From assembly GCF_051388935.1 (NCBI RefSeq), contig NZ_JBPKBI010000002.1:248001-312000 (forward strand): DNA of 64,000 bases, given 5' to 3'. Below the pieces are notes generated by a model. That model saw only the letters and a list, made by a program, of their open reading frames with translations, was not told where the DNA came from and made no database searches. Below are positions 1 to 9,928 of the stretch, piece after piece. Position 1 is the stretch's first letter. Each line of letters begins with the position of its first letter. Origin of the DNA: Yinghuangia sp035454725 (lineage in GTDB: Bacteria; Actinomycetota; Actinomycetes; Streptomycetales; Streptomycetaceae). Made by a program: the position numbers and the translations under genes.

Positions 1-2
1 AC

Positions 3-422
3 GACTCGTTCGTGGCACTGACCCATGCACAGGGCGTGCGCTCGCATCTGTGGATGAGCGCGACGGCCGCCGATCTCGGACCCCGGCTGAGGGTGCTGGG
101 CAGCAAGGCGGCTTTCGTGAAGTACGGACTCGACGTGCAGGAGGCGGCGCTGCGGACGGGCGGCGTGCCCGGCTCCGACGGTTGGGGCGACGAGCAGGAG
201 GACGGCTGGGGACTGTTGGGTACGCCCGGCGACGGGCGGACCGTACCGACGTTGGCCGGCGCGTACCAGGACTTCTACCGCGAGTTCGCCGCTGCGGTAC
301 ACGGCGACGGACCCGTGCCGGTGCCGGTCGCCGAGTCCGTGGCGGTGCTGGAGGTCATCGAGGCCGCGCAACGCTCGTCGCGCGAAGGCGCGGTCGTCAC
401 CTTGGCAGACCCGGACGCTTGA
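3..422 (+). CDS. Gfo/Idh/MocA-type oxidoreductase, C-terminal part (5' truncated by window)
   Basis: The reading frame is open from the window edge to TGA at 420-422, so only about 139 C-terminal residues are present. The visible part matches the C-terminal half of Gfo/Idh/MocA dehydrogenases: a beta-rich segment (LRVLGSKAAFVKYGLD) followed by a helix typical of the family end (AVLEVIEAAQRSSREG). These enzymes are usually cytosolic NAD(P)-dependent sugar or inositol dehydrogenases. The Rossmann domain lies outside the window, so cofactor and substrate cannot be judged. It could be any subfamily member. The family call is fairly sure, the substrate unknown. Confidence 0.72.
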   Translation, partial: DSFVALTHAQGVRSHLWMSATAADLGPRLRVLGSKAAFVKYGLDVQEAALRTGGVPGSDGWGDEQEDGWGLLGTPGDGRTVPTLAGAYQDFYREFAAAVHGDGPVPVPVAESVAVLEVIEAAQRSSREGAVVTLADPDA

Positions 423-795
423 CGCACAGCGATCGCGCAGCCCCGCGCGGCCCGGCGGAGCCCCGCACCGGGCGGGCCCACGCGGGGTAGGGGTGCATGG
501 CTTGACGCCCCCGCGCGCGCTCGTGCGGCCGGATCCCTTGCATCGCCCTGCCCCGCACGACGGGGCTCCGCGTTGCGCAGCCTTCGTGGCCGTGTCCGTA
601 CCGACGGGTCCGGCGTCGCGCACCCTGAGCCCAGGCACCTCCGCGCGTCCGCCCCGGCCGGGTTCCGGGCGGCGGCGCGCTTCGTGGCCACGTAACGGCA
701 ACCCTGCACGGCGCCGAGCGGGAAGCGTTTGTCACCGAAACGGGTGGGTGCGTTCCATTCGGATCTGGGGATGGTGCAGAGGTGGTGATGACGCG
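423..795. other. 373-base stretch without a convincing gene
   Basis: Lies between the oxidoreductase stop and the first dynamin-like gene. It contains GC-rich imperfect inverted repeats around 438-488 that could terminate the upstream gene. I see no convincing promoter hexamers. Open frames crossing it are out-of-context extensions of the downstream gene without family character. Confidence 0.4.
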
Positions 796-2639
796 GTGAA
801 CCAAGGCGAGGGTTTTTCCGAGGCGGTCGCCCGCATCTGGTACGAGGCCCACGACGCCCGCCTGCCCCTCGATCTTCCCCGCGCCGACGAAGCCCGCCGC
901 GCCCGGCGCGAACTCGTCGCCCAGATCGACGACTACATCCTGCCCCGACTGCGCCGCCCCGAGGCCCCTCTGCTCGCCGTGGTCGGCGGTTCCACGGGAG
1001 CGGGGCGTTCGACGCTGGTCAACTCGCTCATCGGGCGCGAGGTCAGCCCCGCAGGGGTCCTGCGTCCCACCACGCGCATCCCCGTCATGGTGTGCCGCGC
1101 ATCGGAGCGGCACTGGTTCGCCGGCGCGCGCGTGCTGTCCGGCCTTCGCCGGGTCGCGGGCGGACCGCGGTCGGCCGACGAGGGGCCCTCGATGGTTCTG
1201 CACGTGGACGACCGTGTGCCGGCCGGGCTCGCCGTCCTCGACATCCCCGACATCGACTCGGTCGACGCCGACCGCGATCTCGCCGTACGCCTGCTCGGCG
1301 CGGCCGACGTGTGGTTGTTCGTGACGACGGCCGCCCGCTACGCCGATTCTGTGCCGTGGCATCTGCTGCGCGTCGCACACGAACGCACAACGGAGATCGG
1401 CATCGTGCTCAACCGCGTGGCCGAGGACGAACTCGAAGAGGTACGCGGCCATTTTGCTTCTCTTCTGGACGACGCGGGCCTGGGCCGCGTGCCGTTGTTC
1501 GCACTGCCGGAAATGCCGCTTGCCCGGCACATGTTGGCCCGCCGCCACATCGCACCGGTGCGCAACTGGCTTTACGAGCGGGCGACTCGGCCGGACGCGC
1601 GAGAGGCGGCGGTCCGCCGCACACTCGGCGGTGCGCTGCGCAGCCTTCCGGCACGCGCGGATGTCGTCGCCCGTGCAGCCGGACGTCAGCACGACGCCGC
1701 GGCCACACTCGCGCAGTGTGTCGAACGCGTGTATGCCGCGGCGCGCCGCCACCTGGACGCCTCCCTCGACGAAGGCGCGCTGCTGAGCGGAGAAACACTT
1801 GCCCGCTGGCGTGCGTGGCACGCCGCGGGTCTGCCCCCGACCGCCGCGCCCGAGCTTGAACGAGCGCTGGGTGAGGCCGCCGCGGGCCTGCTGCGCGACG
1901 TGGCCGAGCGGGCCGCGGATGTGACCGAGAGATGTTGGCGCGGCCGGCCGGGCGGGCCGGATCTCATCGCGCGGACGACCGGACCGGGCGCGCTCACCGG
2001 CAGGGGNNNNNNNNNNNNNNNNNNNNNNNNNNNNNNNNNNNNNNNNNNNNNNNNNNNNNNNNNNNNNNNNNNNNNNNNNNNNNNNNNNNNNNNNNNNNNN
2101 NNNNNNNNNNNNNNNCCGCGCCGGGGCTCGCTGCCGGGCGCACATCGGTCGGCGCCGTGGAACCGCCGTCGGTTGTGGTCACCACAGTTGCGGGAGGCGT
2201 CGTACGCGAAGACTCGTTCGGTGTCGCCGAGTCCGGCGAGGAGACCGTGGCCGAGCCTGGTGTCGAGCCGGCCGCGGAAGCCGTGGCGGGATGGCTGAGC
2301 GAGACTGACGCGCGGATCCCTGACGGGCTGTCAAAGCGCGCAAACGAAAAGGTACTTCTCCTCGTCGCCGGACTGGGCCCGACATCGCCGGATGGAGGCC
2401 TGCCGCGCCGGAGGGAAACCGCCCGCCGCGTCGCCGACGAAGCGGGCCGCCAGGCGCTCGCAGCGCTCGCCCCCCGACTCGCGGACGAGATCGCACCGGT
2501 GCATGCCTCCTTGCGCGAACGAGCGGCGGCGTACCTCGACGCCGAGCGCGAACGGCGCCTGGGAGCCGTTCGTGTGCTGCGCACGAACCCGGGCAGTGGA
2601 GTGGAAGACGCAGGCAGCACAGCGCCGAGAGCGGGGTGA
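796..2639 (+). CDS. dynamin-like GTPase, first of a pair (DynA-like), interrupted by an assembly gap
   Basis: The GTG at 796 (AGAGG 13 bases upstream) precedes a typical N-terminus. A G domain follows: P-loop GGSTGAGRST at residues 64-73, G3 segment LDIPDIDS and G4-like VLNRVAED. The C-terminal part after the gap is helical and arginine-rich (RERAAAYLDAERERRL). The frame before the gap (frame 1) differs from that after it (frame 3), so the number of Ns is not the true missing length. The stop overlaps the next start (GTGA at 2636-2639), implying translational coupling. Paired dynamin-like genes beside ssbB in Streptomyces encode DynA/DynB, which stabilise FtsZ rings in sporulation septation; assignment to DynA is inferred from context. 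The P-loop lysine is arginine here (codon CGT, residue 71), which is unusual. Confidence 0.75.
2007..2115. other. assembly gap (109 N)
   Basis: A run of 109 undetermined bases inside the first dynamin-like GTPase gene. Coding continues on both sides but in different frames, so the gap length is an estimate, not a measured distance. Confidence 0.99.
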
Positions 2640-4222
2640 GTGTCGTGATCGACCGATTCACCGGGACGTACCCGGGCTACGACGTCGGCACAGAGGAGGA
2701 ACCGGCGCGCCTGCTCGCGCGGTTGTCCGCACTGGCGCGCCTGATCGAGGTTTCCGACGGGCGGCTGTCCGCCGAACACCTCGCAGAGGCACAGGAGTTG
2801 ATCGACCGGGCGGACACCCGCCTGCGTACCGCCCCACAACACGCTGTTGTCGCGCTCGCCGGCGGCGGCGGGGCCGGCAAATCGTCGCTCTTCAACGCCC
2901 TCGTCGGGCTCGACCTCGCCCAGACCGGGCCGCGGCGCCCCACCACGACGGCGCCGCTCGCGTGCGCGTGGGATCCGGACGGCGCCCGGCCGCTGCTCGA
3001 TCTGCTGGGGGTCCCGCGCGCTCGGCAGGTTCCGCGCCACGGCGCCCTGGATGTCACGGGGCCGTTGCAGGAACCGGTGTTGTCCCGGCTCGTCCTCGTC
3101 GACCTGCCCGACCACGACTCCACCGCGGCCGAAAGCCGGACCGAGGTCGACCGTTTCGCCGCCGGCGCGGACCACGTCATCTGGGTCCTCGATCCGCAGA
3201 AGTACGCCGACGCGCTGATCCACGAACGCTATCTGCGTCCCTTGTCGCGGCATGGCGATGTGATGACCGTTGTTCTCAACCAGACCGACCGCCTCCCCGA
3301 GGGCGGTAAGGACGCGTGCCTCGCAGATCTGCGGCGCCTGCTCGCCGCGGACGGGCTCGCCGATGCAAGGGTCGTCGCGACTTCGGTGGTGACCGGCGAG
3401 GGCATCGGGGAACTCCGCGACATCGTCGCCGGGGTCGCGGCCGGTCGCCGCGCGGCGGTGCTGCGGCTCTCCGCCGATCTCGACCGCGTCGCCGAGGGCT
3501 TCGATCCGGAGTTCGCCGGCCCGGTCCCGGGGGCCGATCCGGTGCCGGCCCGGGTGCGGGCAGAGCTGCTGGAACGGCTGAGCGCGGCGGCGGGCATCGG
3601 GGCCGCCACGGAGGATCCGCAGGCCGCAGAGGCGGCAGACGCCGGGGTGGGCGAGCAGACCAAGGTGCCGCCGGCCGTGCCGGTGCAGACACACAGCGTC
3701 GACCTTGCGGTGCGTGGCGCGGCGACCGAGTTGACGCGAGGGATGCCCGAACCCTGGGCTGCCGGAGTGCGCCGCGTCCTCGGCCGCAGCGCCCGCCGCA
3801 TGCCGGCCGTCCTGGAGACCGAACTGTCCGTGGTGCCGGTGCATCCTCCCGCCTTGCCTTCGCGCCTGCGTACTGCCGCCTGGTCGGTCTGGGCGGGCGT
3901 CGTCCTGGCGGCGATCGGTGTCGCGGGCGTGACGCTCGCGGCGGTCGGCGTCGGGCCGTTCGGCCACGGGGACGCGTGGTACTCGGCGCTCGTGCCGCTC
4001 GTCGCGGGGGTGGCGCTGATGGTGACGGGGCAGTACGCCCGGCGCACGTGGCGCGCGGCGGCTGCCCGGGCGCGGCGCGAGGCCATCCGCCGCGAGTTGT
4101 TCGGACGGGTCGCCGACGTCGCCGACGAGTTGCTGGTGGCGCCCGCAACCGGCGAACTGGAGCGGTACCGCGAAGCGCACGCGTTGTTCGTCGCGACCCG
4201 GGAGCCGTTGCACGTGCGGTGA
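2636..4222 (+). CDS. dynamin-like membrane GTPase, second of a pair (DynB-like)
   Basis: 528 residues, started by a GTG that overlaps the preceding stop. The G domain has an intact P-loop GGGGAGKSS (residues 76-84, Lys82), a threonine-rich switch I (RRPTTTAPLA), G3 LVDLPDHDS and G4 VLNQTD. After a long helical middle region, two hydrophobic segments at about residues 415-440 and 449-468 form a membrane hairpin. The C-terminus is basic and helical. This is the architecture expected of the membrane-bound partner of a bacterial dynamin pair. With the upstream gene it probably forms a membrane-remodelling complex at division septa, as described for Streptomyces DynA/DynB. ssbB follows 207 bases downstream. 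Family certain, DynB identity inferred. Confidence 0.8.
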   Translation: MSVVIDRFTGTYPGYDVGTEEEPARLLARLSALARLIEVSDGRLSAEHLAEAQELIDRADTRLRTAPQHAVVALAGGGGAGKSSLFNALVGLDLAQTGPRRPTTTAPLACAWDPDGARPLLDLLGVPRARQVPRHGALDVTGPLQEPVLSRLVLVDLPDHDSTAAESRTEVDRFAAGADHVIWVLDPQKYADALIHERYLRPLSRHGDVMTVVLNQTDRLPEGGKDACLADLRRLLAADGLADARVVATSVVTGEGIGELRDIVAGVAAGRRAAVLRLSADLDRVAEGFDPEFAGPVPGADPVPARVRAELLERLSAAAGIGAATEDPQAAEAADAGVGEQTKVPPAVPVQTHSVDLAVRGAATELTRGMPEPWAAGVRRVLGRSARRMPAVLETELSVVPVHPPALPSRLRTAAWSVWAGVVLAAIGVAGVTLAAVGVGPFGHGDAWYSALVPLVAGVALMVTGQYARRTWRAAAARARREAIRRELFGRVADVADELLVAPATGELERYREAHALFVATREPLHVR

Positions 4223-4429
4223 CCGGCGCACGGACCGCCATGCGGCAACCCGTCGGTGCAGCACGTTCGTTCACGCGGCGCCATCCCTCGGCCGGGTGAT
4301 TTGCGTTGTCCACAGGCCGAGTTGTCCACAGTTCTGGTCCCGGCGTGCGGGCCCGGTCGTCGGCTCGGCGATGGTGGATGCACCGCACAGCGGCAGACAC
4401 CAACGAGCAACGAGCCAGGAGGACCGGTT

Positions 4430-4873
4430 GTGAACGACACCCACGTGACCCTGATCGGCACCGTGGTCACCGAAGTCATGTCGGCGACCACGCCCAGCGG
4501 TGTGTTGCTTGCCCGGTTCCGCTTCGGGGTGTCGCCGCGCAGGTTCGACCGGGAGGCGAACGAATGGACCTACGGCGAATCCAGCTACTACTCCGTGGTC
4601 GCCTGGCGACGACTCGCGGAACACACCCTCAGCTCCGTCGAGAAAGGCGATCCGCTGGTGATCACCGGAAGACTCAACGTGCGTTCATGGCAGCGCGACG
4701 ACCGCTGGCACACAAAAGTCGAAGTCGAAGCGTCCTCGCTGGGACACGACCTGTCGCGTGGTACGACGCGATTCACGAGGGCCCTCCGGCGCGAAAGCGC
4801 GCCGACTCCGCCTGCCGCGATTACGCTGCCCGTCGCGGTGGCCCCACTCCGGGACGCACCCAAAGCCGCGTAG
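4430..4873 (+). CDS. ssbB: single-stranded DNA-binding protein, SsbB type
   Basis: 147 residues. GTG start with a perfect AGGAGG at 4417-4422, seven bases upstream. The N-terminal 110 residues form an OB fold of the SSB family (VTLIGTVVTEVM; SSYYSVVAWRRLAEHTLSSV; GDPLVITGRLNVRSW). The protein ends in a short Pro/Ala tail (RDAPKAA) and lacks the acidic C-terminal tip by which housekeeping SSB recruits repair and replication proteins. That truncated form, together with its place next to dynamin-like genes, matches Streptomyces SsbB, which is linked to chromosome segregation during sporulation. It is therefore likely the accessory paralogue, not the replicative SsbA. Confidence 0.88.
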   Translation: MNDTHVTLIGTVVTEVMSATTPSGVLLARFRFGVSPRRFDREANEWTYGESSYYSVVAWRRLAEHTLSSVEKGDPLVITGRLNVRSWQRDDRWHTKVEVEASSLGHDLSRGTTRFTRALRRESAPTPPAAITLPVAVAPLRDAPKAA

Positions 4874-4985
4874 CGGACGGCGCCCGGGACAGCGGCATGC
4901 GGTTGCGGCAACTGCCGCCACTGCTGCGACGGTTCCCGAGGCTTCGGCGGGGCGGCAGCTTCGGGGAGCCCTCCGGTCCCGGCGC

Positions 4986-6497
4986 CTACGCGGACCAGAC
5001 GGGCGCCTTTTCGATGCTGACCCGACCGAAGTCGAAGCGGTTGCCGCGGGAACGCGCGGCGTCGATGACCACGGCGTCGAAGAGGCAGCGCATGACGGCG
5101 TTCATCCGCGCGTGGTCCTGCTCCGCCTCCAACTTGGCCCAACGCGCACGGGCGTCCGGTCCGGTGAGGTCGTGCAGAACGTCGGTGCTCGGACGCACCA
5201 CACGCGCTGTGCGGGTCTGGTCGATACGCGCCTGCACCAGCTTGCGCATCGCCCGGTATTCGGCCGTCGAGAGTTCGCGGGCGTTCCACATCGCCCGCAG
5301 CTCCGCGAGTTCGGCTTCGTCGGCCGCGACCGCCGGGGAAACCGCAGCGTGCGGCTTTGCCGCGGGCAGGTGTGCGGGCAACGCCTCCAGGACGTCGAGT
5401 GCGGCTTCCGTGACGAAGCCGTCCAGTGTCGTGGCGCCCACCGCCCGCCCGCACAGATCACCGCCGAGCCGTTGCAGCCGGTTGCACAGGTACCGGCCGC
5501 CCGAGCCGCCCATATGCGTGCCGCAGGCTTTGCAGGTGACCAGCCCGCGCAGCAGGTAGAACCGCTTCGGCGCGGATCCGGCGGTGTAGGCGGAGCGGAT
5601 CGACTGCCGGCGGGCTTGCACCTCGGTCCACAGACTGCGTTCGATGATCGCGGGCCAGTCGCCGTCGCCGATCTCCTCGCCCCGGAAGACCTGGATGCCG
5701 GCGACGTGCCGGTTGTTCAGGACGGCACGTACCGTGTAGTCGTTCCAGCTGTGGCCCAGGGCCGTTCGTTCGTCGCGCGCGTTCAGGTCCTTGGCAAGCT
5801 CGCGCACGGTCGCGCCGTCCCGGTACCGCGTGAAGATCTCACGCACGATGGCGGCCTCGTGCTCGATGACCGTGCGCTGGTCGGCGGCGTACCCGTAGCG
5901 GCGTTTGCCGCCGTGGGGCTTGCCGTGGCGTGCGCGTTCCTCGGTGGTCGCGCGGGCCCGGCGCGACGCGTCGTCGGTGGTGCGGCAGGCGCGCTCCACC
6001 TCGCCCCGGAGCACAGCGCGGTGTGCTGCGTTCGCGAGATCGCGCCGGTTCACCCGGCCGTGCAGCGTCACGGCGTGGGCATCGGCGAGGTCCAGCAGCT
6101 CCGCCAGATCGTACGGTTGCCGGAAGAGACGGTCGGGGTCGTCGATCAGAACGTGCCGGACTCGGCCGTCCCGTACGGCCTGCGTCAGGGCGTCCCAGCC
6201 CGGGCGCCTGCCGTTGCGCTGCCACGCGGAGCGGTTGTCGTCCACGAAGACCAGCGCATCGTCGAGACACAGGCCCAGCCGCTCGCCGGCCTGCCGGCAC
6301 ATGCGTTCCTGGCGGTCCACCCCGGTGTGGTCCTCGTCCCGGGCATGAGAGATTCGGCAGTAGATTGCTGCCGGTTCTCCGTGCCGGTCCGGGAGCGTGC
6401 GTGCCTCGCGGCGGGTGGGTGTCAGATGCGCGTTCCGGTGGCCTCTCCACGGCTGTCGGCCGTCGCCGTCACGGTCCGGGTCCGGCTGTGCGTCCAT
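4986..6497 (-). CDS. large serine recombinase (integrase)
   Basis: 503 residues. The N-terminal resolvase/invertase domain begins after a 40-residue leader: AAIYCRISHARD carries the presumed nucleophile Ser50, and DDPDRLFRQ is the conserved arginine motif. A recombinase domain follows (GKRRYGYAADQ; VRAVLNNRHVAGIQV), then a zinc-ribbon-like part with Cys pairs CKACG and CNRLQRLGGDLCG, and a coiled-coil-like segment (ELAELRAMWNARELSTAEYRAM). Such enzymes integrate and excise phages or integrative elements. No phage, plasmid transfer or excisionase genes lie nearby, so it looks like an orphan integrase or a remnant. It converges with ssbB and is divergent from ettA, only 22 bases from that start. 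The start at 6497 could be later, since conservation begins near residue 42. Confidence 0.85.
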   Translation of the reverse strand: MDAQPDPDRDGDGRQPWRGHRNAHLTPTRREARTLPDRHGEPAAIYCRISHARDEDHTGVDRQERMCRQAGERLGLCLDDALVFVDDNRSAWQRNGRRPGWDALTQAVRDGRVRHVLIDDPDRLFRQPYDLAELLDLADAHAVTLHGRVNRRDLANAAHRAVLRGEVERACRTTDDASRRARATTEERARHGKPHGGKRRYGYAADQRTVIEHEAAIVREIFTRYRDGATVRELAKDLNARDERTALGHSWNDYTVRAVLNNRHVAGIQVFRGEEIGDGDWPAIIERSLWTEVQARRQSIRSAYTAGSAPKRFYLLRGLVTCKACGTHMGGSGGRYLCNRLQRLGGDLCGRAVGATTLDGFVTEAALDVLEALPAHLPAAKPHAAVSPAVAADEAELAELRAMWNARELSTAEYRAMRKLVQARIDQTRTARVVRPSTDVLHDLTGPDARARWAKLEAEQDHARMNAVMRCLFDAVVIDAARSRGNRFDFGRVSIEKAPVWSA

Positions 6498-6501
6498 GCG
6501 A

Positions 6502-6515
6502 ATAGGATACGGTTA
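6502..6515. promoter_or_regulatory. overlapping divergent -10 elements of ettA and the recombinase
   Basis: The 22 bases between the two starts contain TAGGAT (6503-6508) reading toward ettA and, on the other strand, TATCCT (complement of 6504-6509) reading toward the recombinase. The second lies six bases before the recombinase ATG, which would give a leaderless transcript. The first would give a leader of only a few bases. No clear -35 is seen. This is a pattern-based prediction. Confidence 0.4.
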
Positions 6516-6519
6516 AGGT

Positions 6520-8184
<1,665 letters not shown>

Positions 8185-8201
8185 CCGCTGGTCCGCATCG
8201 G

Positions 8202-8246
8202 CACGGCCCCCCGTCGTCGGAGTCGAAGGACGGGGGCCCTGCCGTG
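8202..8246 (+). terminator. hairpin terminator after ettA
   Basis: CACGGC/CCCCCGTC pairs with GACGGGGG/GCCGTG, with a three-base bulge in the right arm. It begins 18 bases after the ettA stop. Confidence 0.6.
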
Positions 8247-8313
8247 CGGGCAGGCGCGGCGGTCGGCGCCGGTGACACGGCAGCGAACGCACCACCACAG
8301 AAAGGGCCCGATC

Positions 8314-8721
8314 GTGGCCAGGCACGTGTACCAGGCGACCCTGCGGTGGTCCGACATGGACGCCTACCGGCACATCAACAACGTGCAGTACCTCCGCTAC
8401 CTGGAGGAGGCGCGCGTCGACATGATGTTCGTCCTGGGCCAGCAGGAAGGCGCCAAGACACTTGCGGACGGCGTGGTCATCGCCCGGCACGAGATCGACT
8501 ACCAGCGCCCGCTGGTCTGGCGGCCCGAGCCGGTGCGCATCGAGACCTGGGTCACCGAGATCCGGGCCGCGCGCTTCCGCCTCGCCTATGAGGTCCTCGA
8601 CGACGACGGTGTCTACGCCCGGGCCGCGTCGGTGCTCGTCCCGTACTCCCTCGACGAGCAGCGGCCGCGCCGTCTCAACGACGAGGAGCGCCGGTACCTC
8701 GAAGGCTTCCTGGAGGCCTGA
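8314..8721 (+). CDS. hotdog-fold acyl-CoA thioesterase
   Basis: 135 residues, single hotdog domain. The signature of the 4HBT/YbgC-type family is at residues 11-31 (WSDMDAYRHINNVQYLRY), including the conserved Asp and the His-Ile-Asn-Asn helix start. The middle holds the typical strand VVIARHEIDYQRPL. It probably hydrolyses a fatty or aryl acyl-CoA in the cytosol; the substrate cannot be read. GTG at 8314 was chosen because it sits after GAAAGGG and immediately before the conserved ARHVYQATLRWSD. The next gene begins nine bases after the stop, so they are likely co-transcribed. Confidence 0.85.
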   Translation: MARHVYQATLRWSDMDAYRHINNVQYLRYLEEARVDMMFVLGQQEGAKTLADGVVIARHEIDYQRPLVWRPEPVRIETWVTEIRAARFRLAYEVLDDDGVYARAASVLVPYSLDEQRPRRLNDEERRYLEGFLEA

Positions 8722-8729
8722 CCGCCATC

Positions 8730-9455
8730 ATGACCCCCCTCAGCCTCGCCGACGCGTCCGCCGCCGCGGACCTGGCCGGCTACCTGGTCCGCCTCCTGCG
8801 CTACGACCGGGCCGCCGTCGTCCACCTCCGCGCAGACGGGCCTGTGCTCGGCACGTTCGGCCGCGTGCCGTTCGGCGGCGGGACATCAGGCGTGATCGCC
8901 CTGCGCACGAGCGAACTCGCCGAGCCCCTGCGGTTGGACACGACCGTCTCGGCGGGACGCCTCCTCGACGCGCTGACCTCCGGGCACGGCGAGCCCGCGG
9001 ACGGGTCGCAGACCGTACCGGTGCAGGTGCCCCCCGCGGTCACCGGGCCGCCGTGGACCGCAATGCTTCCACCACGCACCGGCTGGGCGCCGCTGGCGAC
9101 ACTCCCGATCGCCGGGCTCGTCCGCGAAGTTGCCGAAGCCGTCGGGCGGTTCCGCGCGCAGACCGAGGCCCTGAGCGCCGAGGAGCGCACCCGCGCGGTC
9201 CTGGACCGGATCGCAGAAAGCGTGTGGAGCAAGACGCTGAGCGCCACGCCGGGAGCACACTTGCCCCTGCGAGCGGCCCACGCGGCGGCGTCCCTCGGTT
9301 TCCTCGGGTCCGTCGACGCCGGCACCGACGCCACCGTCCTGGCCGTGGGCGGCTGGCTCCGCCTGGACGCCCCCTACGGCTCGGTCTCGGTGCGTCGCAC
9401 CGGCGGTCCGGGCCTGCTCATCTCCCGCAGCTCCGGCGGTCGCCACACCGACTGA
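8730..9455 (+). CDS. conserved protein of unknown function
   Basis: 241 residues, ATG eight bases after the thioesterase stop, so probably in the same transcript. No signal peptide, membrane segment or recognised motif. The sequence has an Ala/Leu-rich helical N-terminus (SLADASAAADLAGYLVRLLRYDRAAVV), a Pro-rich middle and a helical segment with EEVAEAVGRFRAQTEA-like character. Codon use is normal for the region. I do not recognise a family; only the tie to the thioesterase hints at a shared role. Confidence 0.65.
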   Translation: MTPLSLADASAAADLAGYLVRLLRYDRAAVVHLRADGPVLGTFGRVPFGGGTSGVIALRTSELAEPLRLDTTVSAGRLLDALTSGHGEPADGSQTVPVQVPPAVTGPPWTAMLPPRTGWAPLATLPIAGLVREVAEAVGRFRAQTEALSAEERTRAVLDRIAESVWSKTLSATPGAHLPLRAAHAAASLGFLGSVDAGTDATVLAVGGWLRLDAPYGSVSVRRTGGPGLLISRSSGGRHTD

Positions 9456-9928
9456 TCGGGGCGACCGGCCCCCGGATCACGCCGCTCGCGTGCGCTTGAG
9501 CGCGTCCCATACAAGGCGTCGCCTCGTCGACCGCGACCCGGACGGGTCGTTGTCGGTGTCCGCGAGGGCGCTGCCGAAGACCTGCCCGTCCCTTCATGAT
9601 GAGCGGACGCACTCGGTGACGGTCATGTGGGCCGCCGGGTCGGCGGGGAGCGCGATGGTGTCGGCGACCAGTCCGGCTTGCAGTCCGGCTTGAGGCGTCT
9701 GCGCAGTCGTCCGCGTCGTGAGGTCGGCGGTGACGGTGGTGTCCGCGCCGACGTCCTGGAGCGGGCTCACGCCGCCTGAAGTCGTGGCAAGGTGACCAGA
9801 CGCCATCGGGCTTGGCTTGTGCGGTTCCGCTGCACCCGGCAGGGCCGGAAGGCTCTATCGTCTCGTTGTCGTCCTCGCTGCCCAGCCGCAGCCGGCGGCC
9901 CGCAGCCGAATGATCCAGGAAGCCGGGG
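9456..9928. other. 473-base stretch without a confident gene
   Basis: Contains a 12-base tandem duplication CAGTCCGGCTTG near 9670-9693. A minus-strand frame (9594-9806) ends in a plausible strand-rich sequence (ADTIALPADPAAHMTVTE) and could be the tail of a decayed secreted protein, but I cannot name it. The last 100 bases must hold the promoter of the next gene. Confidence 0.35.

Noticed and set aside
397..2145. Long minus-strand open frames opposite the dynamin genes and elsewhere (for example 1994-4264, 46789-49470, 49576-51657)
   Set aside because: Typical shadows of GC-rich coding on the other strand: Arg/Ala/Gly-rich, no motifs, some running through N gaps.
9594..9806. 70-codon minus-strand frame
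   Set aside because: Plausible tail of a decayed secreted protein but no recognisable motif; kept only as a note.
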